Assembly (NCBI GenBank): GCA_012840445.1
Contig: DULI01000006.1
Span: 127,240 to 191,239 of the forward strand
DNA length: 64,000 nt
Direction: 5' to 3'
DNA from: Clostridiales bacterium
GTDB lineage: Bacteria > Bacillota > Clostridia > Oscillospirales > Acutalibacteraceae
In this document: positions 35,996-44,035 of the stretch, piece after piece
How positions within the stretch are numbered: the stretch's first letter is position 1
How the letters are laid out: every line of letters begins with the position of its first letter
Notes under the pieces: generated by a model
Told to the model about the DNA's origin: nothing
Database searches by the model: none
Seen by the model: only the letters and a program-made list of their open reading frames with translations
Program-made: the position numbers and the translations under genes

Positions 35996-36009
35996 GTTGC
36001 AGGTGCAAC
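35996..36009. promoter_or_regulatory. Palindrome upstream of hcp (candidate operator)
   Basis: GTTGCA-GG-TGCAAC, a perfect 6-bp inverted repeat 65 nt upstream of the hcp start. Its size suits a Crp/Fnr-family dimer, which commonly controls hcp, but the half-site is not the classical FNR TTGAT. No regulator gene is adjacent. Confidence 0.4.
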
Positions 36010-36183
36010 AAATAATAAAAATTTTCAATAACACGGCATACCCGGTATTTAGTACTGACATATAAAGATCTATATGTTGTATATATTCGCTAATGGACTT
36101 GTCATATTTTCCCAATAATTATTATAATAATTCTAAATTGCTAATACTTTTTTATATAACTTTTACAAAAATGCTATTAAATG

Positions 36184-36212
36184 TTGAAATAAGTAGAAAA
36201 TTATTGTAAACT
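36184..36212 (+). promoter_or_regulatory. Probable sigma-A promoter of the riboswitch-HD-GYP unit
   Basis: TTGAAA (36184-36189), 17-bp spacer, TAAACT (36207-36212). It predicts a start about 30 nt ahead of the aptamer. The stretch 36010-36183 is AT-rich without further features. Confidence 0.5.
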
Positions 36213-36250
36213 TTCCAGTAGCAATATGTTATTACAAGTGAATATTTTTG

Positions 36251-36341
36251 AAAAGGCAAACCTATCGAAAGATAGGGACGCAAAGCCATGAGTCTAAGGT
36301 ATAATAATTTAATTATTATACTATGATTGTCAGGTTGCCAA
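36251..36341 (+). promoter_or_regulatory. Cyclic-di-GMP-I (GEMM) riboswitch aptamer
   Basis: All hallmarks are visible: P1 GGCAA (36255-36259) with TTGCC (36335-36339); hairpin CCTATC-GAAA-GATAGG with the GNRA loop; the invariant GGGACGCAAAGCCA joining segment; and the second long stem holding the tetraloop receptor (CTAAG on the 5' side, TATG on the 3' side). A terminator follows 16 nt later and then the HD-GYP gene. Family assignment is firm from the pattern; ligand binding is inferred. Confidence 0.95.
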
Positions 36342-36356
36342 AATATGTATATATAT

Positions 36357-36381
36357 TAGGCGCCTTTTGGCGCCTGTTTTG
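36357..36381 (+). terminator. Riboswitch expression-platform terminator
   Basis: AGGCGCC (36358-36364), TTTT loop, GGCGCCT (36369-36375), then GTTTTGTT. The aptamer 3' strand CAGGTTGCCAA (36331-36341) can alternatively pair with the terminator's 3' side TTGGCGCCTG (36367-36376), which gives mutually exclusive folds. Confidence 0.75.
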
Positions 36382-36397
36382 TTGGAGGACAAGTTTT

Positions 36398-37153
36398 ATG
36401 CATCTTACATTCTCTGATAAAGAACGCCAAATGAAGCTGCGGGCAATTTACGACCATGAAAGCCAGGTATTCGGCCCCGAGTTTCTGGGAATCATATCCC
36501 AGATAAACAGAAGCGCTTTGGAGTTAAAAAACCGCCTCGGAATTGTGGATGCCAGCATTGTCGAGCGCTCGGCCGAAATACTCAACACCGTGCTGTATGA
36601 TTCAGTCGAACTTTCCTTCTGGATATATGTAATTGAACTCAAAAGATACATCGGATGGCTTTTCGACCATTCTATTAATGTAGCACTAATATCGTTGTTT
36701 ATTGCAAGCCGGATGAATTACGATTCAAAACTGATGTCACACATTGCCCTGGGCGGGTTCCTGCACGATATCGGCAAAATTTCAATACCAAAGGAGATAA
36801 TTCTAAAGCCCGGCAAGCTCGACAAGAATGAAATGACCCTCATGCAGAACCACTGCAGGACCGGATACAGCATGGTCTCAAATCTTGGCCTTTCACAGGA
36901 AAGCCTTAATATAATACTGCACCACCACGAGCGTATGGACGGCAGCGGCTATCCCTTTGGTCTTACAGGCGACAAGCTTTCAGACGGCGCCAAAATCGCG
37001 ATGATAGCCGACTCCCTCGACGCCATGACCTCCCCCCGCCCCTATCAGCAGATTAAAACCACATCCGAGGCCATTACCGATCTGTTTAACTACAAAAACG
37101 CCTACTGCAACGAGCTGTTAAGCATCCTCCCGTCCTTTTTCTGCAAAAAATAA
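36398..37153 (+). CDS. HD-GYP domain cyclic-di-GMP phosphodiesterase
   Basis: A 251-residue cytoplasmic protein. An N-terminal helical segment without a receiver domain leads to the HD-GYP domain: first metal His in FDHSINVAL, the HD pair in FLHDIGKISIP, and the GYP loop HHHERMDGSGYPFGL, then IADSLDAMTS. This family hydrolyses cyclic-di-GMP to pGpG or GMP. The key residues look intact. The C-terminal end after RPYQ is short for the family. ATG at 36398 lies 8 nt after GGAGGA; the frame runs upstream into the riboswitch and is not used. Expression is probably set by the riboswitch in front. Confidence 0.92.
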   Translation: MHLTFSDKERQMKLRAIYDHESQVFGPEFLGIISQINRSALELKNRLGIVDASIVERSAEILNTVLYDSVELSFWIYVIELKRYIGWLFDHSINVALISLFIASRMNYDSKLMSHIALGGFLHDIGKISIPKEIILKPGKLDKNEMTLMQNHCRTGYSMVSNLGLSQESLNIILHHHERMDGSGYPFGLTGDKLSDGAKIAMIADSLDAMTSPRPYQQIKTTSEAITDLFNYKNAYCNELLSILPSFFCKK

Positions 37154-37263
37154 CCCGATAAGGATTTATAATAAAGCCCGCCTTTTGGCGGGAAGCTTAT
37201 TGATATGTAAATACATAATTTGCAGAGCCAAAAATTATATCAGCGGAAGTTTCTTCATAAAAA

Positions 37264-37301
37264 AATAACCACCCTTTTGGCGGGTGGTTATTTTTTATTG
37301 A
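37264..37301. terminator. Bidirectional terminator between HD-GYP and the FASII operon end
   Basis: Stem AATAACCACCC / GGGTGGTTATT with T runs on both strands. A second hairpin CCCGCC-TTTT-GGCGGG lies at 37176-37191 after the HD-GYP stop. Confidence 0.85.
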
Positions 37302-37307
37302 AAGCCA

Positions 37308-38132
37308 TTATAAATTTAAATCCCACGCAATGCCGAGCACTCCAAGCCCCACATGGGCGGTAATCACAGGGCCCAATTCCTTTATATCTATACGGGCTTT
37401 AGTGAAGCGATGCTTTGCAAATCTTTGCAGCGTCAGCGCCAGGTTGTAATTGTTCGAATGCATTATAATTATGCGGCCGGTATCAGTAGTTATCAAATCA
37501 AGCAGCTTCCTTATTAGCTCATTGTTGCCCCTTGCCTTTCCCATGGATACAATTGCGCCATCGGAAAGCTTTAATACCGGCCGGATATTCAGTATCGTAC
37601 CCACCGACTGCCGCACAATGGCAAGGCGGCCGCTGCTGCGTAAGGGGTTGATGTTTTTTACCGTAAACCCAAGCTCAACCTTTGCACGCAGCCTTTCTAC
37701 CTCTTCCACAAGCTTGTCAAGGGAAATGCCGGTGGGAATAAGCCTGCTTATATGCTCGATTAAAATCTGCATCCCTCCCGCCGTGGTCAGGGAATCTACA
37801 ATTCTTATCCTGTCTGGGGGAAATTCCTTCGAGGCGCTCAAAGCGCTGCTGTATGTGCCACTAAGCCTTGAAGAGATAACCAGGCACAGCACGTCATACC
37901 CTTTGCGCAGCAGCTCATCGAACACGCTGGCAAAGGAGGCGACAGAAACCTGGGATGTATGCACGCCATACCCGCTTTCCAGCAGCTGCACAAAGCCGCC
38001 GTTTTGTCCTGCGTACCCTTCTATATAACTTCGCCCCGAAACCGTATAGGTCATGGGTACCATATGAACCCCAAGGCTGTCAGCCTCCTGCTTTGTCAAA
38101 TATGCGGTGCTGTCTGTCACAATCGCAATCAT
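37308..38132 (-). CDS. DegV family protein, probable fatty-acid-binding subunit FakB
   Basis: A 274-residue two-domain DegV protein. It opens IVTDSTAYLT, has the ligand-phosphate contacts TSQVS near residue 60 and SSRLSGTYSSA near residue 88, and a helical C-terminal lobe. FakB proteins present fatty acids to the kinase FakA. Its ATG overlaps the accA stop as ATGA (38129-38132), so translation is coupled and it is the last gene of the FASII operon. That position, with fakA at 7.3 kb, supports a fatty acid role. Bound acid type cannot be told. Confidence 0.92.
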   Translation of the reverse strand: MIAIVTDSTAYLTKQEADSLGVHMVPMTYTVSGRSYIEGYAGQNGGFVQLLESGYGVHTSQVSVASFASVFDELLRKGYDVLCLVISSRLSGTYSSALSASKEFPPDRIRIVDSLTTAGGMQILIEHISRLIPTGISLDKLVEEVERLRAKVELGFTVKNINPLRSSGRLAIVRQSVGTILNIRPVLKLSDGAIVSMGKARGNNELIRKLLDLITTDTGRIIIMHSNNYNLALTLQRFAKHRFTKARIDIKELGPVITAHVGLGVLGIAWDLNL

Positions 38133-38911
38133 TCGCTATACTCCCCTATCCTTCTAAACCGCTCATACCTGTTTTGCAGCAATGTCTCAACGGGCAAACC
38201 TTTAAGTCCCGCTAGGGTTTCGTAAAGCAGCCCTTTTAAGGTGGCATATACCCAGTCAAAATCCCCGAAATTTTCGGGTATTATCCGCTCAATTATCTTA
38301 AGCCCCAGCATATCCTCAGCGGTAAGCTTTAAGGCCTCGCTTGCGTTTTTAACCTTCGTGGGGCTTTTCCAGAGGATAGACGCGCAGCCTTCGGGAGAAA
38401 TTACTGAATAAACGGCGTTTTCAAGCATCCACACCTGGTCGGCCACCGCCAGGGCCAGCGCTCCGCCGCTGCCCCCCTCGCCTATCAGCACCGAAATTAT
38501 CGGCACTTTCAGCGCCATCATCTCCATCAAATTTTCGGCAATGGCCTGACCCTGCCCCCGCTCTTCAGCAGCAATGCCGCAGTCGGCGCCTGCCGTGTCC
38601 ACAAAGCAAATAACCGGCCTGCCGAATTTCTCGGCCTGCTTCATAAGCCTTAATGCCTTGCGGTAGCCTTCGGGGTGCGCCATGCCGAAATTGCGCAGCA
38701 CCTTTTCCTTGGTGGTTTTACCCTTTTCGTGGGCAATAACCGTCACCGGCATGTCATCCAGCCTTGCAATCCCCGCGATAATAGCAGGGTCGTCGCCGAA
38801 TCTGCGGTCACCGTGAAACTCAAAAAAGTCGGAAAAAATGTTGCTTATATAATCCGTTCCTGTCGGCCTGCCCATTTTGCGGGCAGCCTGCACCCTTTGA
38901 TAGGCGTCCAT
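38129..38911 (-). CDS. accA: Acetyl-CoA carboxylase carboxyltransferase subunit alpha
   Basis: A 260-residue carboxyltransferase subunit that with AccD moves the carboxyl group from biotin to acetyl-CoA. Crotonase-fold segments include HGDRRFGDDPAIIAGIARL, FVDTAGADCGIAAEERGQGQAIA and IGEGGSGGALALAVAD (the carboxybiotin pocket), then VYSVISPEGCASILWK. It lacks the roughly 50-residue N-terminal helix of proteobacterial AccA, as is usual in Bacillota. ATG follows the accD stop with no gap. Confidence 0.97.
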   Translation of the reverse strand: MDAYQRVQAARKMGRPTGTDYISNIFSDFFEFHGDRRFGDDPAIIAGIARLDDMPVTVIAHEKGKTTKEKVLRNFGMAHPEGYRKALRLMKQAEKFGRPVICFVDTAGADCGIAAEERGQGQAIAENLMEMMALKVPIISVLIGEGGSGGALALAVADQVWMLENAVYSVISPEGCASILWKSPTKVKNASEALKLTAEDMLGLKIIERIIPENFGDFDWVYATLKGLLYETLAGLKGLPVETLLQNRYERFRRIGEYSE

Positions 38912-39772
38912 TTACTCCGCCCCCCTGCTGTGCAGCATAAGCAGTTTTGCAAGATATTCCTTTTGCCGCGGACGCGGCACAATATCGTCTATAAAGCCTT
39001 TGTTAAGCAGAAACTCGGCCCGCTGAAAGCCCTCGGGAAGCTTCTGCCTCGTGGTCTGCTCTATTACCCTTGGCCCCGCAAACCCGATTAGGGCTTTTGG
39101 CTCCGCAAGTATTATATCGCCCTCCATGGCAAAGCTTGCCGTCACGCCGCCGGTGGTTGGATGTGTCAGCACGGCAATATAAAGGTTACCTTTATCGCTG
39201 TGCCGCTTTACCGCGCCGCTTACCTTTGCCATTTGCATAAGGGACACCGTCCCCTCCTGCATTCTGGCGCCGCCCGACAGCGTAAACCCTATAACAGGCA
39301 GTTTTTCGTCGGTCGCCCGTTCAAACAGGCGGGTGATTTTCTCCCCCACCACCGAGCCCATGCTGCCCATCATAAACCCGGCGTCCATCGCGAAAATATA
39401 AGAGTGCTGCCCCATGATTTTCCCTTTGCCTGTAATTACCGCCTCTTTAAGCCGGCTGCTAATACGCGCGCTGTTAAGCTTTGCGTCATAACCGGGAAAA
39501 CCAAGTATATTGCGAGAGAGCATGTTTGCGTCATGCTCCTCAAAACTGCCCTCATCGCTGATTAGGTCAATTCGCTCTTTTGCAGACAGCCTGAAATGAT
39601 ACCCGCATTTGGGGCAGATCTTAAAAGGACCCGTTTCCTCTGTAAAAACAATCCCCGAACATCCCGGGCATTTAATGCAAAGCTTTTCGGGTATTGCAGG
39701 GGATCTGGGCTGGAAAGAGGGGTCGCTGAATTCCAACGGGTTTCGTGTTTTTTTAAATGAAAATTTATCCAT
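38912..39772 (-). CDS. accD: Acetyl-CoA carboxylase carboxyltransferase subunit beta
   Basis: A 286-residue subunit with the N-terminal four-cysteine zinc ribbon (C35, C38, C53, C56) that contacts DNA/mRNA and the active site, followed by the crotonase-type core: FAMDAGFMMGSMGSVVGEKITRL, SGGARMQEG, LTHPTTGGVTASFAMEGD and the GFAGPRVIEQT segment. An extra Cys pair (C32/C38 spacing) flanks the ribbon. It lies 23 nt after accC. Confidence 0.97.
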   Translation of the reverse strand: MDKFSFKKTRNPLEFSDPSFQPRSPAIPEKLCIKCPGCSGIVFTEETGPFKICPKCGYHFRLSAKERIDLISDEGSFEEHDANMLSRNILGFPGYDAKLNSARISSRLKEAVITGKGKIMGQHSYIFAMDAGFMMGSMGSVVGEKITRLFERATDEKLPVIGFTLSGGARMQEGTVSLMQMAKVSGAVKRHSDKGNLYIAVLTHPTTGGVTASFAMEGDIILAEPKALIGFAGPRVIEQTTRQKLPEGFQRAEFLLNKGFIDDIVPRPRQKEYLAKLLMLHSRGAE

Positions 39773-39795
39773 CTTTCACACCGTACATCCAAGAT

Positions 39796-41136
39796 TTAAA
39801 ACCATTTGCGTTTTTTCATAAAACCGGTGGAGTATGTGCCCTTTTTAAACTCCTCATCGTCAAGAATCTCTATCAATAAATCTATATTATTGTCCACACC
39901 CTCGATTACCAGCTCGCACAACGCCGCCTGCATTTTGCGTATTGCCTCGGCGCGTGTCTTGGCATGAACTATCAGTTTCCCCATCATGGAATCGTAATAG
40001 GGCGGGATTACGTAACCCTGGTAAAGCGATGTGTCAAATCGCACCCAGGGCCCGCCCGGTATGTGCAGTAGCTCTATTTTGCCGCAGCTGGGCTTAAAAT
40101 CAAAGGCCGGGTTTTCGGCGTTAATCCTGCACTCAATGGCGCTTCCGTTTAATGTCACATCCTGCTGGGTAAATTCAAGCTTCAAACCGGCCGCGACCCT
40201 TATCTGCCACTTAACAAGGTCAATCCCCGTCACCATTTCGGTCACCGGGTGCTCCACCTGAAGGCGGGTGTTCATCTCAAGAAAATAAAAGTTGTTGTCC
40301 TTATCAAGCAGGTATTCTATTGTCCCCACCCCGCGGTAGCCCGAAGCCTCCACCGCCTTGATTGAGGCCTCCATCATCCGCTGCCTTGTGCTTTCAGGCA
40401 GTACCGCGCAGGGGCTTTCCTCGATAATCTTCTGGTTTTTGCGCTGCACCGAGCAGTCGCGCTCCCCAAGGCAGACAACATTGCCGTAGTTATCCACAAT
40501 AACCTGCATTTCCACATGTTTTACAGGCGAAACAAACTTCTCAAGGAAGCAGGCGCCATCGCCAAAGGCATTTGCAGCCTCCGTTTGTGCGGCAAGAAAA
40601 GTGGGGCGCACCTCCTCAATGCTGTTTACAAGGCGGATACCCCTGCCGCCGCCTCCCGACCTCGCTTTTATCAGCAGCGGGAAACCAATGCGCCGCGCCT
40701 CTTTTTCCACCATGTCCACATCGGTAATTATGTCGCTTCCGGGAATTACGGGAATCCCGGATTGGGCCATCAGCTTCTTTGCGGCATCCTTGTCCCCCAT
40801 AAGGCTTATGGTCTTGTGGCCGGGCCCTATAAAAGTCAGGTTGCAGCTTTCGCACAGCTCCGCAAAACGGGCGTTTTCGGAAAGCAGCCCGTACCCCGGG
40901 TGCACCGCCTGGGCGCCTGTCTGCACCGCGGCGGTAAGTATCGCGGGAATATTCAAATAACTGTCCTTTACAGGGGCAGGGCCAATACACACGCTTTCAT
41001 CCGCCATGCTCACATGCAGCGCGTCACGGTCGGCTTCCGAAAAAACCGCAACCGTTCCAATACCCATCTCCTTGCAGGCCCTAATAATCCTAACGGCTAT
41101 TTCTCCCCTGTTGGCAATCAGAATTTTGGAAAACAA
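39796..41136 (-). CDS. accC: Acetyl-CoA carboxylase biotin carboxylase subunit
   Basis: A 446-residue ATP-grasp enzyme that carboxylates biotin on AccB. Family motifs: FSKILIANRGEIAVRIIRA at the N-terminus, HPGYGLLSEN, the glycine-rich ATP lid KARSGGGGRGIR, and the active-site EMNTRLQVEHPVTE with the catalytic Arg. The start is TTG at 41136 behind a run of G, which gives the standard N-terminus; the frame stays open for 21 more codons into fabZ. Between fabZ and accD. Confidence 0.96.
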   Translation of the reverse strand: MFSKILIANRGEIAVRIIRACKEMGIGTVAVFSEADRDALHVSMADESVCIGPAPVKDSYLNIPAILTAAVQTGAQAVHPGYGLLSENARFAELCESCNLTFIGPGHKTISLMGDKDAAKKLMAQSGIPVIPGSDIITDVDMVEKEARRIGFPLLIKARSGGGGRGIRLVNSIEEVRPTFLAAQTEAANAFGDGACFLEKFVSPVKHVEMQVIVDNYGNVVCLGERDCSVQRKNQKIIEESPCAVLPESTRQRMMEASIKAVEASGYRGVGTIEYLLDKDNNFYFLEMNTRLQVEHPVTEMVTGIDLVKWQIRVAAGLKLEFTQQDVTLNGSAIECRINAENPAFDFKPSCGKIELLHIPGGPWVRFDTSLYQGYVIPPYYDSMMGKLIVHAKTRAEAIRKMQAALCELVIEGVDNNIDLLIEILDDEEFKKGTYSTGFMKKRKWF

Positions 41137-41152
41137 GCTATCCCCCCCAAAA

Positions 41153-41569
41153 TCAGGGTTTAGGTATAAGGGCAAAGGAAAACTCAGCAACAACCGCAAT
41201 CTTACCGTTTACCCTGCCCTCACCCTTTGCAAAATAAAACATATTTTTTTGCTTAATAATCTCGCAGCTTATATCCAGCGTGTCACCTGGTCGCACCTGG
41301 CTTTTGAATTTCACATTGTTAAGGCTTGTAAACACCGGAAGCACATTCTCGGCCTTGTCTGCTATCAGCACGCAGCAGGCCTGCGCCAGCATTTCGCAAA
41401 GAATCACGCCGGGCACAACGGGGTTGCCGGGGAAATGGCCCTTTAAAAAAAACTCATCACCCCGCACGGTATATATGGCCTTAGCCGTCTGCCCCTTTCT
41501 TTCGGCAAAGTCAAGCAACAGCATCGGCTCCCGGTGGGGCAATACGGACTTTAGCTCTTCCCGGTCCAT
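41153..41569 (-). CDS. fabZ: 3-hydroxyacyl-ACP dehydratase FabZ
   Basis: A 138-residue hotdog-fold dehydratase. The catalytic His lies in GHFPGNPVVPG (H45), and the partner acid in LCEMLAQ (E59). It starts LKSVLPHREPMLLLD as in FabZ. ATG at 41569 follows AAGGGGTGAT, 4 nt after the accB stop. The Glu in place of the Asp of FabA marks it as FabZ. One dehydratase only in this operon, so no FabA/FabM-like unsaturation step is seen here. Confidence 0.96.
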   Translation of the reverse strand: MDREELKSVLPHREPMLLLDFAERKGQTAKAIYTVRGDEFFLKGHFPGNPVVPGVILCEMLAQACCVLIADKAENVLPVFTSLNNVKFKSQVRPGDTLDISCEIIKQKNMFYFAKGEGRVNGKIAVVAEFSFALIPKP

Positions 41570-41573
41570 CAAA

Positions 41574-42026
41574 TCACCCCTTAAACAGCCTGAACAGGCA
41601 TTGCCCGTATTCCACAAACTGCCCGTCCTTAACGCAGATGTCTATAATCTCGCCGTCCTGGTCGGCAACGTACTCGTTCATAATTTTCATGGACTCAATG
41701 ATGCATAGCACATCGCCCTTTTTGACCTTGTCGCCCACATTCACAAAAGGCGGCTCCCCGGGCGCGGGCGAGCAGTAAAAGGTGCCCACCAGGTCGGATT
41801 TAAGCTCAACTACGTTATTAAAGTCAACCACGGTGCTATCCTTTGGGGTGCTGTCATTTGCCGGCACCGCCTCGGGCAGGTTGATTACAGGCACCTGGGT
41901 TGCCTCAAAAGCGGAATTTTGTTCCCTTTTAAGCCTGACCGTACCCTCCTTGTCTTCGATTTCAATCGAGGTAAGGCCGGTCTTTTGCATAATCTCGGCA
42001 AGTTGCCTGATTGAATTTATATCCAT
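41574..42026 (-). CDS. accB: Acetyl-CoA carboxylase biotin carboxyl carrier protein
   Basis: A 150-residue carrier. A helical N-terminus (IRQLAEIMQKTGLTSIEIED) is followed by a Pro/Ala/Thr-rich linker and the biotinyl domain with the AccB thumb (FYCSPAPGEPPFVNVGDKV) and modification site ESMKIMNE (K114). The thumb separates it from the carrier domain at the window start, which lacks that part in view. It sits between fabF and fabZ, as in streptococcal and clostridial FASII operons. Confidence 0.96.
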   Translation of the reverse strand: MDINSIRQLAEIMQKTGLTSIEIEDKEGTVRLKREQNSAFEATQVPVINLPEAVPANDSTPKDSTVVDFNNVVELKSDLVGTFYCSPAPGEPPFVNVGDKVKKGDVLCIIESMKIMNEYVADQDGEIIDICVKDGQFVEYGQCLFRLFKG

Positions 42027-42049
42027 ATCCGTCTTCTCCTAAAGGGAAT

Positions 42050-43276
42050 TTAGTCTAGTTTCTTAAACGCAATACAGGCATTGTGCCCGCCAAAGCCGAG
42101 GGACGTGGATATCGCCTTGGTAATATTGCGCCTTAAAGCGGTGGTGTTAACATTTAAATCGCACTCGGGATCAGGCTCCTTTAGCCCCACAGTCGGCGGT
42201 ACCATGCCTGTATGTATCGCCATAACGCAGGCCACAGCCTCCGCTGCTCCCGCGGCCCCCAGCATATGCCCCGTCATGGACTTTGTTGAGCCCACAACCG
42301 CCTTGTATGCGTCTTCCCCAAAGGCATTTTTAAAGGCTATAGTCTCTATTTTGTCATTAAGAGGCGTGCTGGTGCCATGGGCGTTTATATAAAGCCCCTC
42401 ATCGACGGTAATCTGCGCTTCATCTGCCGCCTGCTTTATCGCCTGCGTAATTCCAAAGGCCTCTGGGTCGGGCGCCGTTATGTGGTACGCGTCCGAATAG
42501 TTGCCATACCCGCAGATTTCGGCATATATTTGGGCCCCTCTTTTCTTGGCGCATTCATACTCCTCCAACACCAGAACGGCCGCCCCTTCACCCATAACAA
42601 ACCCGTCGCGCCTTTTGTCAAAGGGAATGCAGGCATTTTGGGGGTCATTCCTTGTGGTCAGCGCCATGCAGTTCGTAAAGCCGGCAATTGCAAGGGGCGT
42701 CACCGCCGCCTCGGTACCGCCGGCAATTATCACGTCGGCATATCCGTGTTTTATTGCCCTGTAAGCCTCGCCAATTGCATGGGTCGAGGTGGCGCAGGCG
42801 GTCACCACAGGCAACGTGGGGCCCAAAGCCTTGTATTTTATGGATATCGCCCCCGCCGCAATGTTGCCTATCATCATGGGTATAAAAAAGGGGGAAATCC
42901 TCGAAGGCCCTTTTTCAATCAGTTTCTCGCACTCTGAAATAAAGGTGGCAATCCCTCCGATTCCCGAGCCCACATACACGCCGACTTTATCGGGATTTAT
43001 CTTGGACAAAAACCCGCTTTCCTCCACCGCCTGCGCCGCGGCGCAAAGGGCATACTGGCAAAACAGGTCTGTCCTTCTTGTTTCGCTTTTGTCCATGTAC
43101 TTTAAAGGGTCAAAACCTTTGACCTCTGCCGCAATTTTTACTTTGTAGTCTGTTGTGTCAAACTTCGTAATGTAATCTATCCCGCACACGCCGTTCACAA
43201 GGTTTTCCCAGTATTCTTTCAGCGTGTTGCCCACGGGGGAAACAACCCCCATTCCGGTAACCACAACCCGGCGCAT
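42050..43276 (-). CDS. fabF: 3-oxoacyl-ACP synthase II (KAS II)
   Basis: A 408-residue condensing enzyme for chain elongation. The Cys-His-His triad is complete: C161 in VTACATSTHAIG, the first His in NAHGTSTPLND and the second in KSMTGHMLGAAGA. The N-terminus VVVTGMGVVSPVG and the Gly-rich C-terminal FGGHNACIAF are canonical. Eighteen nt after fabG. Confidence 0.97.
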   Translation of the reverse strand: MRRVVVTGMGVVSPVGNTLKEYWENLVNGVCGIDYITKFDTTDYKVKIAAEVKGFDPLKYMDKSETRRTDLFCQYALCAAAQAVEESGFLSKINPDKVGVYVGSGIGGIATFISECEKLIEKGPSRISPFFIPMMIGNIAAGAISIKYKALGPTLPVVTACATSTHAIGEAYRAIKHGYADVIIAGGTEAAVTPLAIAGFTNCMALTTRNDPQNACIPFDKRRDGFVMGEGAAVLVLEEYECAKKRGAQIYAEICGYGNYSDAYHITAPDPEAFGITQAIKQAADEAQITVDEGLYINAHGTSTPLNDKIETIAFKNAFGEDAYKAVVGSTKSMTGHMLGAAGAAEAVACVMAIHTGMVPPTVGLKEPDPECDLNVNTTALRRNITKAISTSLGFGGHNACIAFKKLD

Positions 43277-43294
43277 AATATCATCCTTTCCGTA

Positions 43295-44035
43295 TCATAT
43301 ACACAGCCCGCCGTCGGCCTTAATAACCTCGCCGGTGATATAGCCTGCATTGTCGCTTGCCAGGAACAGCGCAAGGCTTGCTATTTCCTCCGCAAGGCCC
43401 ATCCGCTTCATGGGTATCTGGTCTAAAACCCTATCCTTTATATTCTCCGGCAGAGAGTCGGTCATGTCGGTCTTAATAAACCCGGGCGCAATGGCGTTGC
43501 AGGTAACCCCTCGGGAGGCAAGCTCCTTGGCAACGCTTTTGGTAAGTCCTATTATCCCCGACTTTGCCGCGGCATAGTTTGCCTGCCCCGCGTTGCCGCA
43601 AATGCCCACTACCGACGAAATATTAATGATTCTGCCCTTTCTTCGCCTTGCAAACTGGGGAAACAGGTGCTTTATCATATTAAACGCGCCCTTAAGGTTG
43701 ACAGAGAGCACGCTGTCGAAATCCTGCTCGCTCATTTTAAGCATCAGGCTGTCCTTTACAACTCCTGCGTTGTTCACAAGTATATCCACACCGCCAAAGC
43801 GCTGCAAAATTTTGTCAACAGTTTCCTTTGTCTCTGAAAAGCTTGAGACATCGCACTTATAAGACTCTGCCTCAACCCCGCTTTCAGCGATTTTCTCAAC
43901 AATCTCCTTTGCGGCCGCCTCGTTTCCGGCATAGATAATGGCAATATTGGCGCCGTTCTTTGCAAAGCACTCGGCTATCGCCCTTCCAATACCCCTCGAG
44001 GCACCGGTTACCACCGCTGTCTTACCCCTTAACAT
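43295..44035 (-). CDS. fabG: 3-oxoacyl-ACP reductase
   Basis: A 246-residue short-chain dehydrogenase with NADPH motif VTGASRGIGRAIAE (residues 9-22), NNAG in VDILVNNAGVV, catalytic Ser in INISSVVG and YAAAKSG (Tyr and Lys). The C-terminal ITGEVIKADGGLCI ending is typical. It begins inside the fabD 3' end (7-nt overlap), so the two are translationally coupled. Confidence 0.97.
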   Translation of the reverse strand: MLRGKTAVVTGASRGIGRAIAECFAKNGANIAIIYAGNEAAAKEIVEKIAESGVEAESYKCDVSSFSETKETVDKILQRFGGVDILVNNAGVVKDSLMLKMSEQDFDSVLSVNLKGAFNMIKHLFPQFARRRKGRIINISSVVGICGNAGQANYAAAKSGIIGLTKSVAKELASRGVTCNAIAPGFIKTDMTDSLPENIKDRVLDQIPMKRMGLAEEIASLALFLASDNAGYITGEVIKADGGLCI

